NCBI GenBank assembly: GCA_023213315.1
Contig: JAKCPI010007844.1
Location: 43,486 to 107,485, forward strand
Source of the DNA: Euborellia annulipes
Lineage: Eukaryota > Arthropoda > Insecta > Dermaptera > Anisolabididae
Direction of reading: 5' to 3'
Length of the DNA: 64,000 nucleotides
Shown: piece after piece, positions 32,636 to 45,000 of the stretch
Layout: every line of letters starts with the position of its first letter
Position numbering within the stretch: position 1 is the first letter of the stretch
Made by a program: the position numbers and the translations under genes
Notes under the pieces: model-generated
Seen by the model: only the letters and a program-made list of their open reading frames with translations
Told to the model about the DNA's origin: nothing
Database searches by the model: none

Positions 32636-33201
32636 AATAAAACATCTCAGCTATAAATTGTTTTTGTAACGATTAAATTAGCTAAGCCTTTAGTAAGACA
32701 TTGAGATAGAATAATGAAAATTAGATAATTTTATTAAATCTATTAGCAAAGGCAGTAAACGATCGAGTTCTATATAACTCCGTTATAAATGCAGATTACT
32801 CAAAAAATTACTCAGGTATTTTCATTAAGTCAGAGAAAGAAATAGGAGAGAAAAATGTCAAGAAAAAATTGAAAATGCAGATCGTATAAATAAATGAGTG
32901 AAAATATGTCATAACGCAAAAGCCTTTCAAAAATACCTAAGTACAAAATATACCAAAATACAAAGTATATTGAAAAGTAAAAGAAGTAAAAAATCTATCT
33001 AAAAAGCTTGAATGACGTAAAAAGAAAGGTACCGGTAAGCTTAGTTGTCAAATGACGCGAGTTTATCGATATGCCTACCGGTATATACCTTCAGATATCT
33101 GAAGGAATTCACTCAATTAAGTTATGCTCAAAAGATCTTGCTATAGTATACAGGCCACGCTTCCTAGTCTTTTATTCAGTAAAAGTTCAAGTTTTAATAA
33201 A
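32636..33201. other. Unassigned
   Basis: Nothing recognised. Confidence 0.4.
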
Positions 33202-33209
33202 CTTATTAT

Positions 33210-33898
33210 TAGAGACCGGATTTTTAGGTTCGATTCGACTCGTTTTTAGGTTTTTTGTAACACTCAAAATATTTTTTTTTTTTTTTAGGTTTTCGCGGAT
33301 TTTAGGTGATTTTAGGTCCTGTTCGTCCTGTTTTTAGGTTTTTGAAACCCCCAAAATAAGTTTTTTTTAGGTTATCGCCGCCCAATAAAACGCATTTGGG
33401 AAGAAAAAAAAGTTTTAATTAATTTTAAATATATACAGAAATTTGTAAAAAAATATTATTTTAATTATAATTTTTTTTTTGTTTTTTAATTAAAAAAAAT
33501 ATAATTGTAAAATTTTTATGGAAAAAAGTTTTATTTAATTTTAAATACCTATGTACAAAAATTATTAAAAAGTAAAAAATACAAAAAATTACAGGTACCT
33601 AAAACATTATATAAGAAAATTAAATAATTCTGGAAGTACATAAAATGAAATACATAATTCTATAATTATAAATTTTTTTTTCTCCATCTAAAAGCACCAA
33701 TAAATTAAAAAAAAAAAAATCTCGGTAGATTAGTTTTCTAATTTAGGTGATTTTAGGTGGTCCGAACCTATTTAGGTTTTTTTAGGTTTTTCAAAATTTG
33801 GTTAAACTCCAGAACACATAAGTCGAAAAAGTAATTTGTCCATTTCGCGTTTGGGGTCAAGAAAAGAAAAAGGTGAAAACCTAAGAATCCGGTCCCTA
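33210..33898. mobile_element. hAT-type element, TAGRGACCGGATT ends
   Basis: TAGAGACCGGATTTTTAGG and CCTAAGAATCCGGTCCCTA are inverted; CTTATTAT flanks both sides (33202-33209, 33899-33906). Both subterminal regions repeat TTTTAGGT many times, probably transposase-binding repeats. No transposase. Confidence 0.84.
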
Positions 33899-33906
33899 CT
33901 TATTAT

Positions 33907-34650
33907 AGTGAGTTCAGATTCCAAAAGGACAATACTAGTAAAGAATATATTTTTTTGTTCAAAATATACTTTTAGAATATAGAGATTATTATATTTACAT
34001 ATTTATGAATGAAGTATTTAGATAATAAGATACTATAAAAGATTTCTTAAAAAAAATAAAAATACCAAATATATATTTTTCTATTTATTTTGATGGAATC
34101 ACCTAAAAGATTTCAATAGAGCTATGAGATAAGATTAGAATTAAAAAAGATAATGGATTAACAAACTGTAATTTACTAAGGAGAGTTAGTCGCATTGCTA
34201 TGTTTGTTTAAACAAGTCGTGCCGAAATGTTTGAATGTTGTTACTTTGAAAAGACATGAAAAGTGACCTTTTATCATGAACTTGTTGAAAGGAATTTATT
34301 TATTTGTTCTTCTTATCTTCTATACTAAAGCACAAGTATGACCTGAATTTTTTAAGTATATTTATTTATTTTTAATACCTTGCTAAAATTTAATTATATT
34401 TTAGTATAAAAATATTTTCCCTATATAAGAAAGATAGTAATTATCTCTTAAATTTATTATTTCTAGAGTCTACAAATATTTATCGAAACTGGTTTGTCTT
34501 CATAATAAAATAATTATTTTTCAAATGTTAATCAAATTTTTTAAATTAGCCTAATTTTTTGTTCAATTTTGAATTGTATGAAAACCACTATTGCTTCTTC
34601 GAGTAGTATTTGCCGGGGAAAAAGGGTCCATCGAGAACCTTTCTTGATGT
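33907..34650. other. Unassigned
   Basis: Nothing recognised. Confidence 0.4.
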
Positions 34651-34662
34651 TTAAATTTATTT

Positions 34663-34934
34663 ATTTATTTTTTTTTTTTTTATAAAAAAACATTCACACT
34701 TTTTTTTCATTCACACCCACATGCACCCACACATTCACACAGTCTTTTCAGCGACTTAGGCCATTTAAGACTTTAACCGTTATAAATATATATTATTGGG
34801 GTCCAGGCATTCTTATTTAAGCCATTTGGTAGCCAAATGCCTTAAATAAAATCATCGGACTGCCTGGGGTCCGAACCCGTGACGTTCGGTATACGAGGTT
34901 AGCACTCTAACACCTACACCAAGCCCGAGGGCGT
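34663..34934 (-). mobile_element. SINE family 1, full copy
   Basis: Poly-A tail (T run), CACTTTTTTTTCATTCACAC, AGTCTTTTCAGCGACTTAGG, AAATCATCGGACTGCCTGGG, B box and A box inverted. GTTTAAATTTATT flanks it (34650, 34935). Confidence 0.82.
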
Positions 34935-34947
34935 TTAAATTTATTGA

Positions 34948-35304
34948 AAAATGAGAAAATAAGACATTTTAAAAGTGATATAAGCTATTCGCTAACATTT
35001 AAAATTGATGTTAAACATTTTGTTGCGATTAGAGTGACCATTGGAGACCAAACTAATACTTGACCAATTGAAACTTTAATAAAAGGACGACGCCAATGAT
35101 GAGTATTCATAGGGGGAAAATTTATTAGAGTTTACTAAAATTTAAAAGAGCAAAAATCAAAGAGCAAAATTTCCTATTTAGAAGATGGCCAGTATAAAAT
35201 AGGACAAAAAATTGTCATGAAAATCAAATAGTCTGAAGATAATCTAATCTAGTATCTAAATGTCACTTTTGTTTTCATTAAATGTAGATTGAGGGATAAA
35301 AGAT
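34948..35304. other. Unassigned
   Basis: Nothing recognised. Confidence 0.4.
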
Positions 35305-35988
35305 TCATTTTTACTTTCTCTTACCTATGTATATATGTAATATATATATAGAGAGAAAGTATTGGATTCATGTCAAAAATTCGATGTCGAGATTTTGATG
35401 GATCTTCACGTTTTGAGGTCCCCTGAATCCAAAAAAGTGGTTTTCGCGACATGGTCTGTCTGTCGTGTGTGTGTGTGTGTGTGTGTGTCTGTGTTCACTT
35501 TTAAGCATGAAGGAATTGAGCTATGAGGCTGAAATTTTATATTTAAGTTAAACACCCCCCGGGACCGGAAAAATAAGCTTTTAATCAAAATCGGCTAAAG
35601 AGTACTAGTACTTTACTGATGTACTTTTTCAGTTTTTTTCGATTTTCTCAAAATTCGCTCTAACGATTTTTATTAAAATTCAAAAATCAATTATTTTTTA
35701 GATGCTCTTTCAAATGTATATTCGCGTTTTGCCCTCAAAATTGTTTGAAGCACACTTTACTCTTGTGCTTCATAGGAAAGATAGGAGAAATGGTTGCCAT
35801 GGTTACAAAATATAAATATTTTCCCATACTTATAAATTTTACATCTGAATTCAAATATTCCCTACTGCCGGGAACTAAATACATGTCGACACAAAAAATC
35901 TGGTGTGACAAGCACAGCACACAACTTTCTCTTACCTTCGGTAATCGAAAGTTGTGTACTGTGCTTGTCACACCAGATTTTTGTTATT
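35305..35988 (+). mobile_element. Hairpin-ended repeat, full-length, 'flop' loop
   Basis: Left hairpin intact; (GT)n at 35465; right hairpin TCTGGTGTGACAAGCACAGC...CTTGTCACACCAGA with loop TCTTACCTTCGGTAATC. Both hairpin arms carry the AAGCACAG version, unlike 26361-27045 where one arm has TGGCGCACAG. Confidence 0.88.
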
Positions 35989-36480
35989 TTCTTCATAAAA
36001 ATAAAATTTTATTAGATTAGGATTTGGGTAGAGATATATTATAAAAATCTTGCCTAACTACTAAGGAGTATTTTTTAAAATAAAATTTTGCAATTAACTA
36101 TGGTTTATTTTTGTTAGTAATTAATAATACAATTTAACTAAAAAATTTCAACGTTCGGTCATTATTTCTGCAGCTGTTCCCATTGAAATAAAGTACTTTT
36201 TTGTTAAAAATAATTATTTACACTTTACTTTAAATAACAATTAGCCATACAATGAAAATGAAAAGGGGGCGATAGGTGTTAATCAACCTCCAAAAGAGGG
36301 GGGGGGGGGGGCGATAGGCTCCAAAAGGTTGGGAACCACTGCTGTAAACCCTAGCACAAGAGGCAATCACTCAACGAATATGCTACGGACAAAATTTAAT
36401 TATGTATTTTTAAAAATATCAATTTGCTTATTTTAATGGTCCCATATCAAAGTACTTTTTTTTAACTTATCTGGAAGTGA
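35989..36480. other. Unassigned, with hAT right end
   Basis: 36290-36344 (G run, AGGTTGGGAACCACTG) is the right end of the CAGTGGTTCCC hAT class; left end not certain. Confidence 0.45.
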
Positions 36481-36654
36481 CTTGCCCCACCCCCCTGCAA
36501 AAAATTCTGCGGACGCCCTTGGCCCCACAGTCGAACCGAAATGTCAGAAGTATTAAAATAAATAAAAAAATTACTAGCTACATTCTCTCATTAAGATTTT
36601 CTAAAAATATCACAGGTAAGGTTTATATTCATAAAAATTCCAATGTTTTTATTT

Positions 36655-37155
36655 TATATAAAATACTAGACGCAAAGCCCCGCCTTCGGCGGGGCTTTGC
36701 GTCTAGCAGGGGCTGCGCCCCCTGGACCCCCTTGCTCGCCTACTTATATACATACCGGTACATACATTTTCCCTTTTCATTTTTATATATAGAGATTATT
36801 TTAACGGTTAATTATTCATGAACTGAAGATTTTTGTGAATCATATCCTTTCCGGGACTCTCCCGGTACACAGACAAAAAATTGACGCCGATATTTTAGAA
36901 TTCAAAATGTAAATAAATAAAAAAAATCGTAAACATGGGTAAATATTTATATTTTGTTACCATGGCAACTATTTCTCCTAATTTTTATTTTTTTCTTATT
37001 TTAACGGTTAATTACTCATTAACTTATTGTTATTTGTGAAACAAAACCTGTCCGGGACTCTCACAAACATACACAGAAAATGTCATCATAATTGGTTCAG
37101 TCGTTTAGGAGGAGTTCAGTCACATACACACGTACAGAAGAATTATATATATAAA
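36655..37155 (+). repeat. Dispersed repeat with perfect GC-rich hairpin, copy 1
   Basis: CTAGACGCAAAGCCCCGCC-TTC-GGCGGGGCTTTGCGTCTAG is a 19-pair hairpin. Followed by CAGGGGCTGCGCCCCCTGG, CTTTCCGGGACTCTCCCG and GGTTCAGTCGTTTAGGAGGA. Near-identical to 60722-61212. No coding; class undetermined. Confidence 0.75.
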
Positions 37156-38060
37156 GATAATTTGGATCATTTATGTAAGTTTCTAATTAGTCTTTGTCTA
37201 GCAGACATTTGGCAATAGATATTGTCATGTTTGACGTATTAAATTGTATCTATTCATGGAAAACACATGTAGATAGAATGGATTAATGATAAAATTATTG
37301 CTTGAGGTGTTAAGAATATAAAGATAGGGGAAGAGTAGCAATAAATTTTTAAAACCATATGCGATCGATATTATATTAATAGATAGATAATCGAAAAAAA
37401 AAATATGAATTTTTATCACTAGTAGTGAAATCGAATTCGTTCCTTAATATGTCCAAGAAATTCCCTTTATCGTTTTCAAGTAATTCGTGAATGATGGATG
37501 AAATTCTCAATTCAAACTAAACTAAACTGAATTTATGGAATTAAGCAAATTCTCGATGGCAATAGACAATGTCCAATATCGGAAGAGATAGAGAAGTAAT
37601 CAATCATTTTGAATTGCTTCTTCAAGCTCGTATCGTATCTCATTGTTTTTTTTTTAATATACATTTATGAGATATATTTTCTTTTTATTAGTAAGTCATC
37701 ATTTCATTCCTATTTCAATTTAAACAAGAGCGAAAAAAAAATTATTCTATATTTAATATTGTAAATAGTTCAACACTTTGGTTGAGCTTATGTTAAAAAA
37801 ATTATTAGATAATATTATAGCATATTTTGATAAATGCCTATTTTGCCCTTTCCCAAAATTCTAGAAATAATATTTCTTATAGAATTTTTTCAAAATACGT
37901 ATAAGGGTAAATCATCAAATGGAAAAAAAATCAAATTAAAATTTATTAGTATTAGAAAATATATATAGATAAGAGAAAGTAAATGATTTCTAAAAAAATA
38001 AATAAATAAATACAAATTAGATAATTAATAAAAAAAAAGGAAGAAATTTTAGTATAATAA
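37156..38060. other. Unassigned
   Basis: AT-rich, nothing recognised. Confidence 0.4.
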
Positions 38061-38275
38061 AAATAAAAGCTTATCGCTCTGGAGACCCGGGTTCGCTACC
38101 CTTCCCACAAAAACAAAAACAATACTTTCTCTCTATATATATGTTTCATATATAGGGTAAGAGAAAGTAAAAATGTCTTTCATTTGATTTGACTACAAAA
38201 CATTTGAAATAAATAGGGATGGGGCCTTAGATGCCGAAAAAGACCTTTAAAAAAAAAATAATAAAATAAAAAATG
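38061..38275. repeat. Repeat fragments
   Basis: 38068-38105 has a B-box-like GGGTTCGCTACCC; 38115-38173 is an isolated left hairpin of the hairpin-ended repeat (minus); 38195-38275 is a SINE family 2 tail (plus). Confidence 0.6.
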
Positions 38276-38649
38276 TTTGTTTCCTAGAAGATAGGCAACC
38301 GAAATGTCTACTCTCTAAAGGATTTTTTTTGTTATTGCAAAAGTATGATAATTACGTTCCTCTATAGAAGAATAAATGACTATATAAATATCTAATTTAA
38401 AAAGCAATGAATATTTATTGACAATTTCTAAAAACCCTTTGATTTTATTAATGAAATATTTTAAATAATAACGAATTAAATCAATATTATAATTACAAAG
38501 CAATCTTTTCGTTTATAGGCTACATTAATTAATCTCCATATAACACTTTATTATAAAAATATTTCGGGTATTAAAAAGAGAAACAAGAATTTTGCAATTA
38601 ATCTTTTATGCATAGCAAAAAAAAAAGTTAAAAAACGAATTATATTTAG

Positions 38650-38905
38650 TTTTTTTTTTTTTTTTAAACACTCACACTTTATTCTCATTCACACTCACAC
38701 TCACATTCACACAGTAATTGCGGCAACTCATAACTTTTACGATATCCGTTATTGATTAATATACATATTTGGGGTCCAGGCATTCTTATTTAAGCTATTT
38801 GGTATCCAAATGGCTTAAATAAAATCATTGGACTGCCTGGGGTCCGAACCCGCGACTTTTGGTATACGAAGTTAGCACGCTAACCCCTTCACCTCTTTAG
38901 GTTTT
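38650..38905 (-). mobile_element. SINE family 1, full copy
   Basis: T run, CACTCACACTTTATTCTCAT-type tail, AAATCATTGGACTGCCTGGG, GTCCGAACCCGCGAC, TTAGCACGCTAACC. It ends only ~28 bases before receptor exon A, so it abuts that exon's acceptor. 38276-38649 is unassigned. Confidence 0.78.
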
Positions 38906-38932
38906 TAAATTTATATTTTTTTATTGTTATAG

Positions 38933-39021
38933 GATTCCTTTAATATTGAAAATAATGATCTTTATTTGAAATCAATAAAAGAAGAGAGCAACAATGAAGA
39001 TTTCCATTGGTGTATTTATCG
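38933..39021 (+). CDS. Receptor ectodomain exon A (function unrecognised)
   Basis: Acceptor TTATAG|GATTCC and donor CG|GTAAGA bound an open frame DSFNIENNDLYLKSIKEESN then NEDFHWCIYR. It begins 28 bases after the end of a SINE. An alternative frame starting at the ATG at 38994 (MKISIGVFI) looks like a signal peptide but meets a stop in exon B. No domain recognised. Confidence 0.45.
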
Positions 39022-42000
39022 GTAAGATTTTGAAGTTAATCATCATTAAATTAAGTAGGAAAAAGGGGAACGATTTTTGAAATTTTTTATCAATAAATTT
39101 CTCTAATATTATTATTAATTTTGATTAAAAATAATTTTTCTTATTTAGGGATTTTTCTCCTCTTCCAAATAAAGTATTTGAACATTATGGGGGCTACGGT
39201 TGCTATAACTTTGGAGTCCCAGCTAGGTTTAATGAAAATAGACTTAAAATTGTAAGCTGTCGTTTAACTTGGAATGAACGGAATTTTACGATACCTTGTG
39301 GAAAAGTAAGTAGATATTTGAACATTCTTTAAAAAAAGGCTTTTTTTTAAGTCCTCTACTTTAGAGGGGAGGTTCTTGATCTAAAAGTCATGTTTCGCTT
39401 CCCGTTCTAGTCGATGAAATTTAATTAAATTATTGTTTGAAAATGCGACTGTCATGCATTTGTGATAGTAAGATTGATTAATGTCAGTCAAATTAGATTT
39501 AATAAAATCCCCAAAATGAGCGTTTCAGCCTAAATTTTTTGGGTCATTTTCACTTATTGATAATTGTTCCCACGTGTTATATATTTATTAGTAGATCTAC
39601 CTGTGATCAACCAGGCTTTGTCAATAATAAACATTTTTTGCTTCATACAAATTGTACATGAGGCCAAGGGTCAGAGATGATTCATTAATTTGTATGAAAT
39701 AAAAATTTTTTATTATTGACAAACTAATATTAATATTAATATTTAAAAGTTCTTTTTTAGTAGAAGAAATTAAGTACGAAGGGACGATTCATTAAGGCTA
39801 TGGAGAAAAAAACAATCCAGCGACTACTTGCCACATTAGCATATGCCAATAAATTAGGCTATTTTAATGTGGAAAGCATTCTCTGGCTTGCTCTTTTTTA
39901 GTGCTAATTTGAATCCGGAATCATTATTACCCTCATTACCCTTTCCTCCTTGAATCTGACACTGCCTCCCGCCTTTCCTACACCCCCCCCCTATCAGCTT
40001 AAATAAATCTCGGGACTGCCACTTATTCCTAATAACTGAAAATGGATCAATTTAAGCCGAAATATCTCATTCTGATAATTTTATTAAACCCTGAGCCATT
40101 TGAACTGTCAACTCCATCGTATCGTATTTAATAAAATTATATTTCATAAAGAAGAGTAGGATCACTCAAAATAAAATGCTTTTTGAACTTTGAGAAGTTT
40201 AGAGACCCATTTATTTATTATTTGATTATAAGTCCTTGAATCAAATTATTTTGCAGAAAGTTAAAACTATTCAGTTTTTGAAAAAATGTCAAAGAATAAA
40301 AAACTTTTTAAAATAGACTAATTTATCATAATCAATCTAAACTTGACTCGCATAGCCTGTTGGACCTTATAAAATGGCAAAAAATATTTTACACAATTGT
40401 GCCATTTGACATTTTGAGGAATTTTGTTGACACGCTTCAGCCCTGATGATGGTCGTATATCTGACCGAAACGTCGGCTTGAAGCGACCAATAAACGAAAT
40501 AAATTTAGCTGCAATCGCTCTTTTCTTTCTTCCTTACTACAAGATCTACTCAGCTATCCACCGCATTTTAATTCCTGATTTATTTTCCATTCACAGTATA
40601 TTCACACACACATATACACAGTCTTCTCGGCATCTCAGGCTATATAGGACTTTAAATGATACCCGTATTTTATAATATAGGCCTATAGGTTAGGGTGGTC
40701 CAAAAAATGTGATGTCTGAAATGGGAAAAGACGTAGCCCTCATTTTGTTCCTTTATTTAAAAAATCTGGTGTGGCAAGCACAGAACACAACTTTCGGATT
40801 ACCGAAGTTAAGAGAAAATTGCCTGCTTCCAGTCACACCAGATTTTTTAAAAATTATATTGGATACACCACCTAATTTAGAAAAAAGGAGGTAAAAAAAA
40901 ACTTCAAATCCATAAAAAAAAAACTTTAAATAAATTTAAAAACAAAAACATTTGACCCATGGACTGATGAAAAGGTAAATTTGCCTCGCAAAGTCAAAAA
41001 GCATTTAATTTTGGCTGATCCTGTTCTTTTACAATATTATTCTCCTCCACAATCGTCACATTATATTTTAAAATATTTTTTCAACCAATTTAAATAAATT
41101 TAGATCTACATAGACCCTCAGATACCGAAAAAAAATATAATTGAAGTCGCTAAATTAAATGCGATAAAATGATCTCTTTTAAAGGATAATTTATTTTATG
41201 TAAATAGGAAAACTTTTCTTCACCTATATTTAGCAAATATTTTTATTACTAACTCTAATTATATTTTCACAATATGAATTTTTGATTAATTCAGTAAATA
41301 TTTATTATCTATTTTAAAGTATTATAATAATAATAATAAAATAGAAAGATAATCATGAGATTAACAAAGATAAAGCGATTTATGAATTTTCTTTCTTCTT
41401 TTAAGACTACATCAGGGAATATTATCCTATTTACGAAAAAATATGAATATGAAATTGCGAGTACTTTTCGATCTGACACGGAAATGAGAAAATATCGAAA
41501 TTGTTATTTTCAATCAAGGATTTGTTGCAATGCTATGAAGAATGAAACTACAGTTAACCTCGATGGTAAGTAAGTAATTTATTCATTTCTTCACTTTCAT
41601 TTTTAAGAGGTTTAAAGAATCAAATTTTCAATTAAAGAAATTATTGTATTTTACAATTTTTTAATGATTAAATAATGAAACTTGAAAAATATCTAAATCT
41701 TCTATTTAATCTAGTTTAAGGTCAAAGTTCAATTAATTTCAAAAATAACGATTTCTTCGGATTACCAGCCTTCAGGCGTAAATATTTTAAATGAACAAAA
41801 GAATGATACTAATAGAAATAATATTTGAAGCGGTGACTGTAGCTCTAATTACTACAGAAAGAAGTCAGCAACAGCCAAAAATAAATAAAGCCTCTGGTTT
41901 ATATTGAATTGTAAAACGTTTCAGGTCAAAATGACTGCCTGCAATAATTAAGCCATTTTTAAAGGATCAACGAAGGATGAGGGGGCAATAAATTGGATCC

Positions 42001-45000
42001 GAAGCCTCTCGAATTTCACATTTCATTCTGTATTAGTTCAGGCCCTTTGGCAGATTTTGATTTGACCGTCTCCTACAATGTCTTAAAAAAAAATTACAAG
42101 GCATATCTCCTCAGCAAGTCATGAGCAGCTCAATAATTTATTTTTATATTCCCTTCCATACCCCCCTCCCCTTCCCTTTTTATATATGGAATAAATTATT
42201 ATCCAAATTGTGGCCTCATCAGTTTCCGAAATAAGGAAAACTGCTTCCTTTGCCTTGCCTTTGTACCTCCAACTTTTATAAACAAAATAATTGTGAAATG
42301 GAAGAAAAAAAAAATAAACAAATTATGTATAAATATTACAAATGTATTTTGGAGGACATAAATAAATAAATATTATATACTAGTATAGTCAGAGGCGTAT
42401 ATAAGGGGAGGGCAGAGGGGGCCCGGGCTCCCCCCGAAAATTTCCAAATGCATATACATATATATAGGGATATACATTAGCGGGTATGGCTCTAATTACT
42501 ACATATATACCCCCCCCCCCCAAATGCTTGATCAGCCCCGTAGTGCGAAAAAATATAGGCCTGTAAAAAAATATTTTGAGTTTGAGTTCAGGCCCCCTCC
42601 CCCAGAAAAAAATTTCTATATACACCCCTGAGTATAGTTATTTTGGAATTGGGCTCGTGTCGTGGGAGCCTTATTTTTTCTATTTATGAGATAAAAGTAG
42701 GCCTAGAGAATTAAACTCCACATACTAATAAATTTGGCTATTATTATTATAGTCTGCTTGTCTTTTAAGCTATGCGTGCGTGTTAGTGAAAAGAGGAAAT
42801 TAGGGAAAGGCCTTGTTTTGTACGAGCATACTTTTACTAGCTGTTAAGCTTATAAGGCCAAGGAAATGAAAATTCCTGGGTTTCCTTTTAGCCCCTACTA
42901 GTGTGACCCAAAGGAATGTAAGCACTTGTTTGAAAGGGCTGACTAATGCCTTGTATAATAGCTTCTCACAAGCTCAAGTTATGTTGGATAATAGGGACAG
43001 GGAAGAACATATCGACCCCATCCGGTGAATAATCAAAAGCGACATTTTTGGCGAACTTGGGATTTGTGTTAATATACAAACTACTTAGTATTCTAAACTA
43101 GCTATGTTCAACCGAAAATCTTTACCTGGCCAATAAAAACCGCAATCAAAATTTATACAATAAGTATATATATTCCGCTAATGTCCGTCTGTTTAAAAAA
43201 AAATCTGGTGTGGTTTGTCGCACAGCACACAACTTTCTCTTACCTTCTGTAATCGAAAGTTGTGTTCTGTGCTTGTGACACCAGATATTTTGTGTCGAGA
43301 TATATTTAGTTTCCACCGATATACATGTATGTATTCATGATCTAAAATTTATGAATTTGGGAAAATATTTCTATTTTAAAACTTCAAAAGAATTTTTTGG
43401 CGAAACATAATTATTAATAAATTTAAAATAAAAGATAAATCCTTATTTATTTCGCACTTTTTATTTCCAAATATACAAAATTTCTTTGGGATATTTCGGC
43501 CGCATCACACAGCCATCTTCAGCCAATTTAAACTTGCTCCTTTTAATGTATTTTTAGTCTTGACTGAAGATGGCTGTGTGATGCGGCCGAAATATCCCAA
43601 AGAAATTTTGTATATTTGGAAATAAAAAGTGCGAAATAAATAAGGATTTATCTTTTATTTTAAATTTATTTCTATTTTGTTACCATGGCAACCATTTCTC
43701 CTATCCTTCCTATGAAGTACAAGAGTAAAGTGTGCTTCAAACAATTTTAAGAGATAAATGAGGATATATATATTTGAAAGAGAATCTAAAAAATAATTGA
43801 TTTTTGTATCAATCGAAATTGTTAGAGCGATTTTTGAAGTAAAAAAAAAATCGGAGCAAATTTTGAGAAAACCGAAAAAAAAACGGAAAAAGTACATCAG
43901 TAAAGTATTAGTACTCTTTGGCCGATGTTGTTCAAAATCTCCTAGCTCTTTTCATTTTGGAGATATTTTGTGCACAGACACACACAGAGACAGACAGACC
44001 ATGTCACGAAAACCACTTTTGAATTCAGAAGACCTCAAAACGTGTATATCCATCAAAATCTCGACATCGAATTTTTGACATGAAACCAATACTTTCTCTC
44101 TATATATATTAACATATATAGAAGTAAGAGAAAGTAAAGAGTACTGTACCTATATAAAACCTAATAGGATCGCAGAAAAAGTATATCCGAGCCGCATGTT
44201 CTAAAACTTTTTATTAATAAATAATATAATAAATTATAAGGGAAATGGCAAGACTTTTATTAAGGCGGATACAAGAGGGGAGAGGGTAAAGGGGGTAATT
44301 ACCCCCTTCCCTCCCCCGAGATTTGAGAAAAATATTTTTTTAGGAATTAAATTTTATTTTTAATATAAAATTTTAAAAATTAATACTTAAAAATTTGATT
44401 TGTATATATATTTTGGTAAACAAGTACAGAATGCAACTTTAATTAATTATTTTAATTACCGAAAGTAAGAAAAAATTGTGGGCTGTGCGACCTGTCACAC
44501 CAGATTACCCCCCCCCCCCCCGAGAAACTCTTCTGGATCCGATCTTGTCTCTCATAATTGACAAAAACCTATTGGAAATGACTAATTAAAATTCTTGAAG
44601 CAAATTAAAATCTCTAAATCTTAAATTTTATTTATTTCCAAATAATAGTTCACTTTTTCTAATTCTAAAATTTTATTTAAATTAATCAAACACTTATGTG
44701 AGTAATTCAAATGAGATTTAAAAATTTGATATGGATTTTCCTACTATGACTTGGAAAATAAAAATAATAATTTATCTAATCTGATAATTTCTTAAGCGTA
44801 ATTTCTGAAGACAAACTTATAGAATTTTTTGTTTTTTTGTTTTTTGTTTTTGTTTTTCTGCTTACTTGAATTAAATTTATCTCAACAAAGTTAAAGCTTT
44901 CATTCTGCATCGATTAATCCTAGCTAAGAGATATCAAGTTAAAAGGCAATCCTTTTGAAAAAAATTTTGTAAAAAGAATGAATGATTAAGCTTACATATC

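Larger units (their letters stand above)
39306..41405. other. Receptor intron, mixed content
   Basis: Includes a hairpin (39616-39722, TTTGTCAATAATAAA and inverse), a decayed element (39905-40030), the hammerhead at 40434, a SINE tail (40590-40668, minus) and an isolated right hairpin of the hairpin-ended repeat (40757-40850). The rest is unassigned. Confidence 0.5.
43424..43667. mobile_element. Near-perfect fold-back with hammerhead motifs
   Basis: Arms of ~100 bases (AAATTTAAAATAAAAGATAA...CGGCCGCATCACACAGCC and inverse) differ hardly at all, around a ~40-base centre. Confidence 0.82.
43191..44140 (-). mobile_element. Hairpin-ended repeat split by a fold-back
   Basis: 43191-43377 (right hairpin and GTCGAGATATATTTAGTTTC-type text) and 43668-44140 (GTTACCATGGCAACC to the left hairpin) are one copy. 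The insert at 43378-43667 includes the hammerhead fold-back. Confidence 0.82.

Noticed and set aside
33210..33898. TTTTAGGT repeats resembling the arthropod telomere repeat TTAGG
   Set aside because: Irregular spacing, confined between hAT ends with an 8-bp duplication; subterminal transposon repeats explain it better.
38994..39290. Alternative start MKISIGVFI as a signal peptide leading into exon B
   Set aside because: That frame hits a stop about 45 codons later; the other frame is open through both exons and fits the downstream phase. It remains possible if the gene model is wrong.
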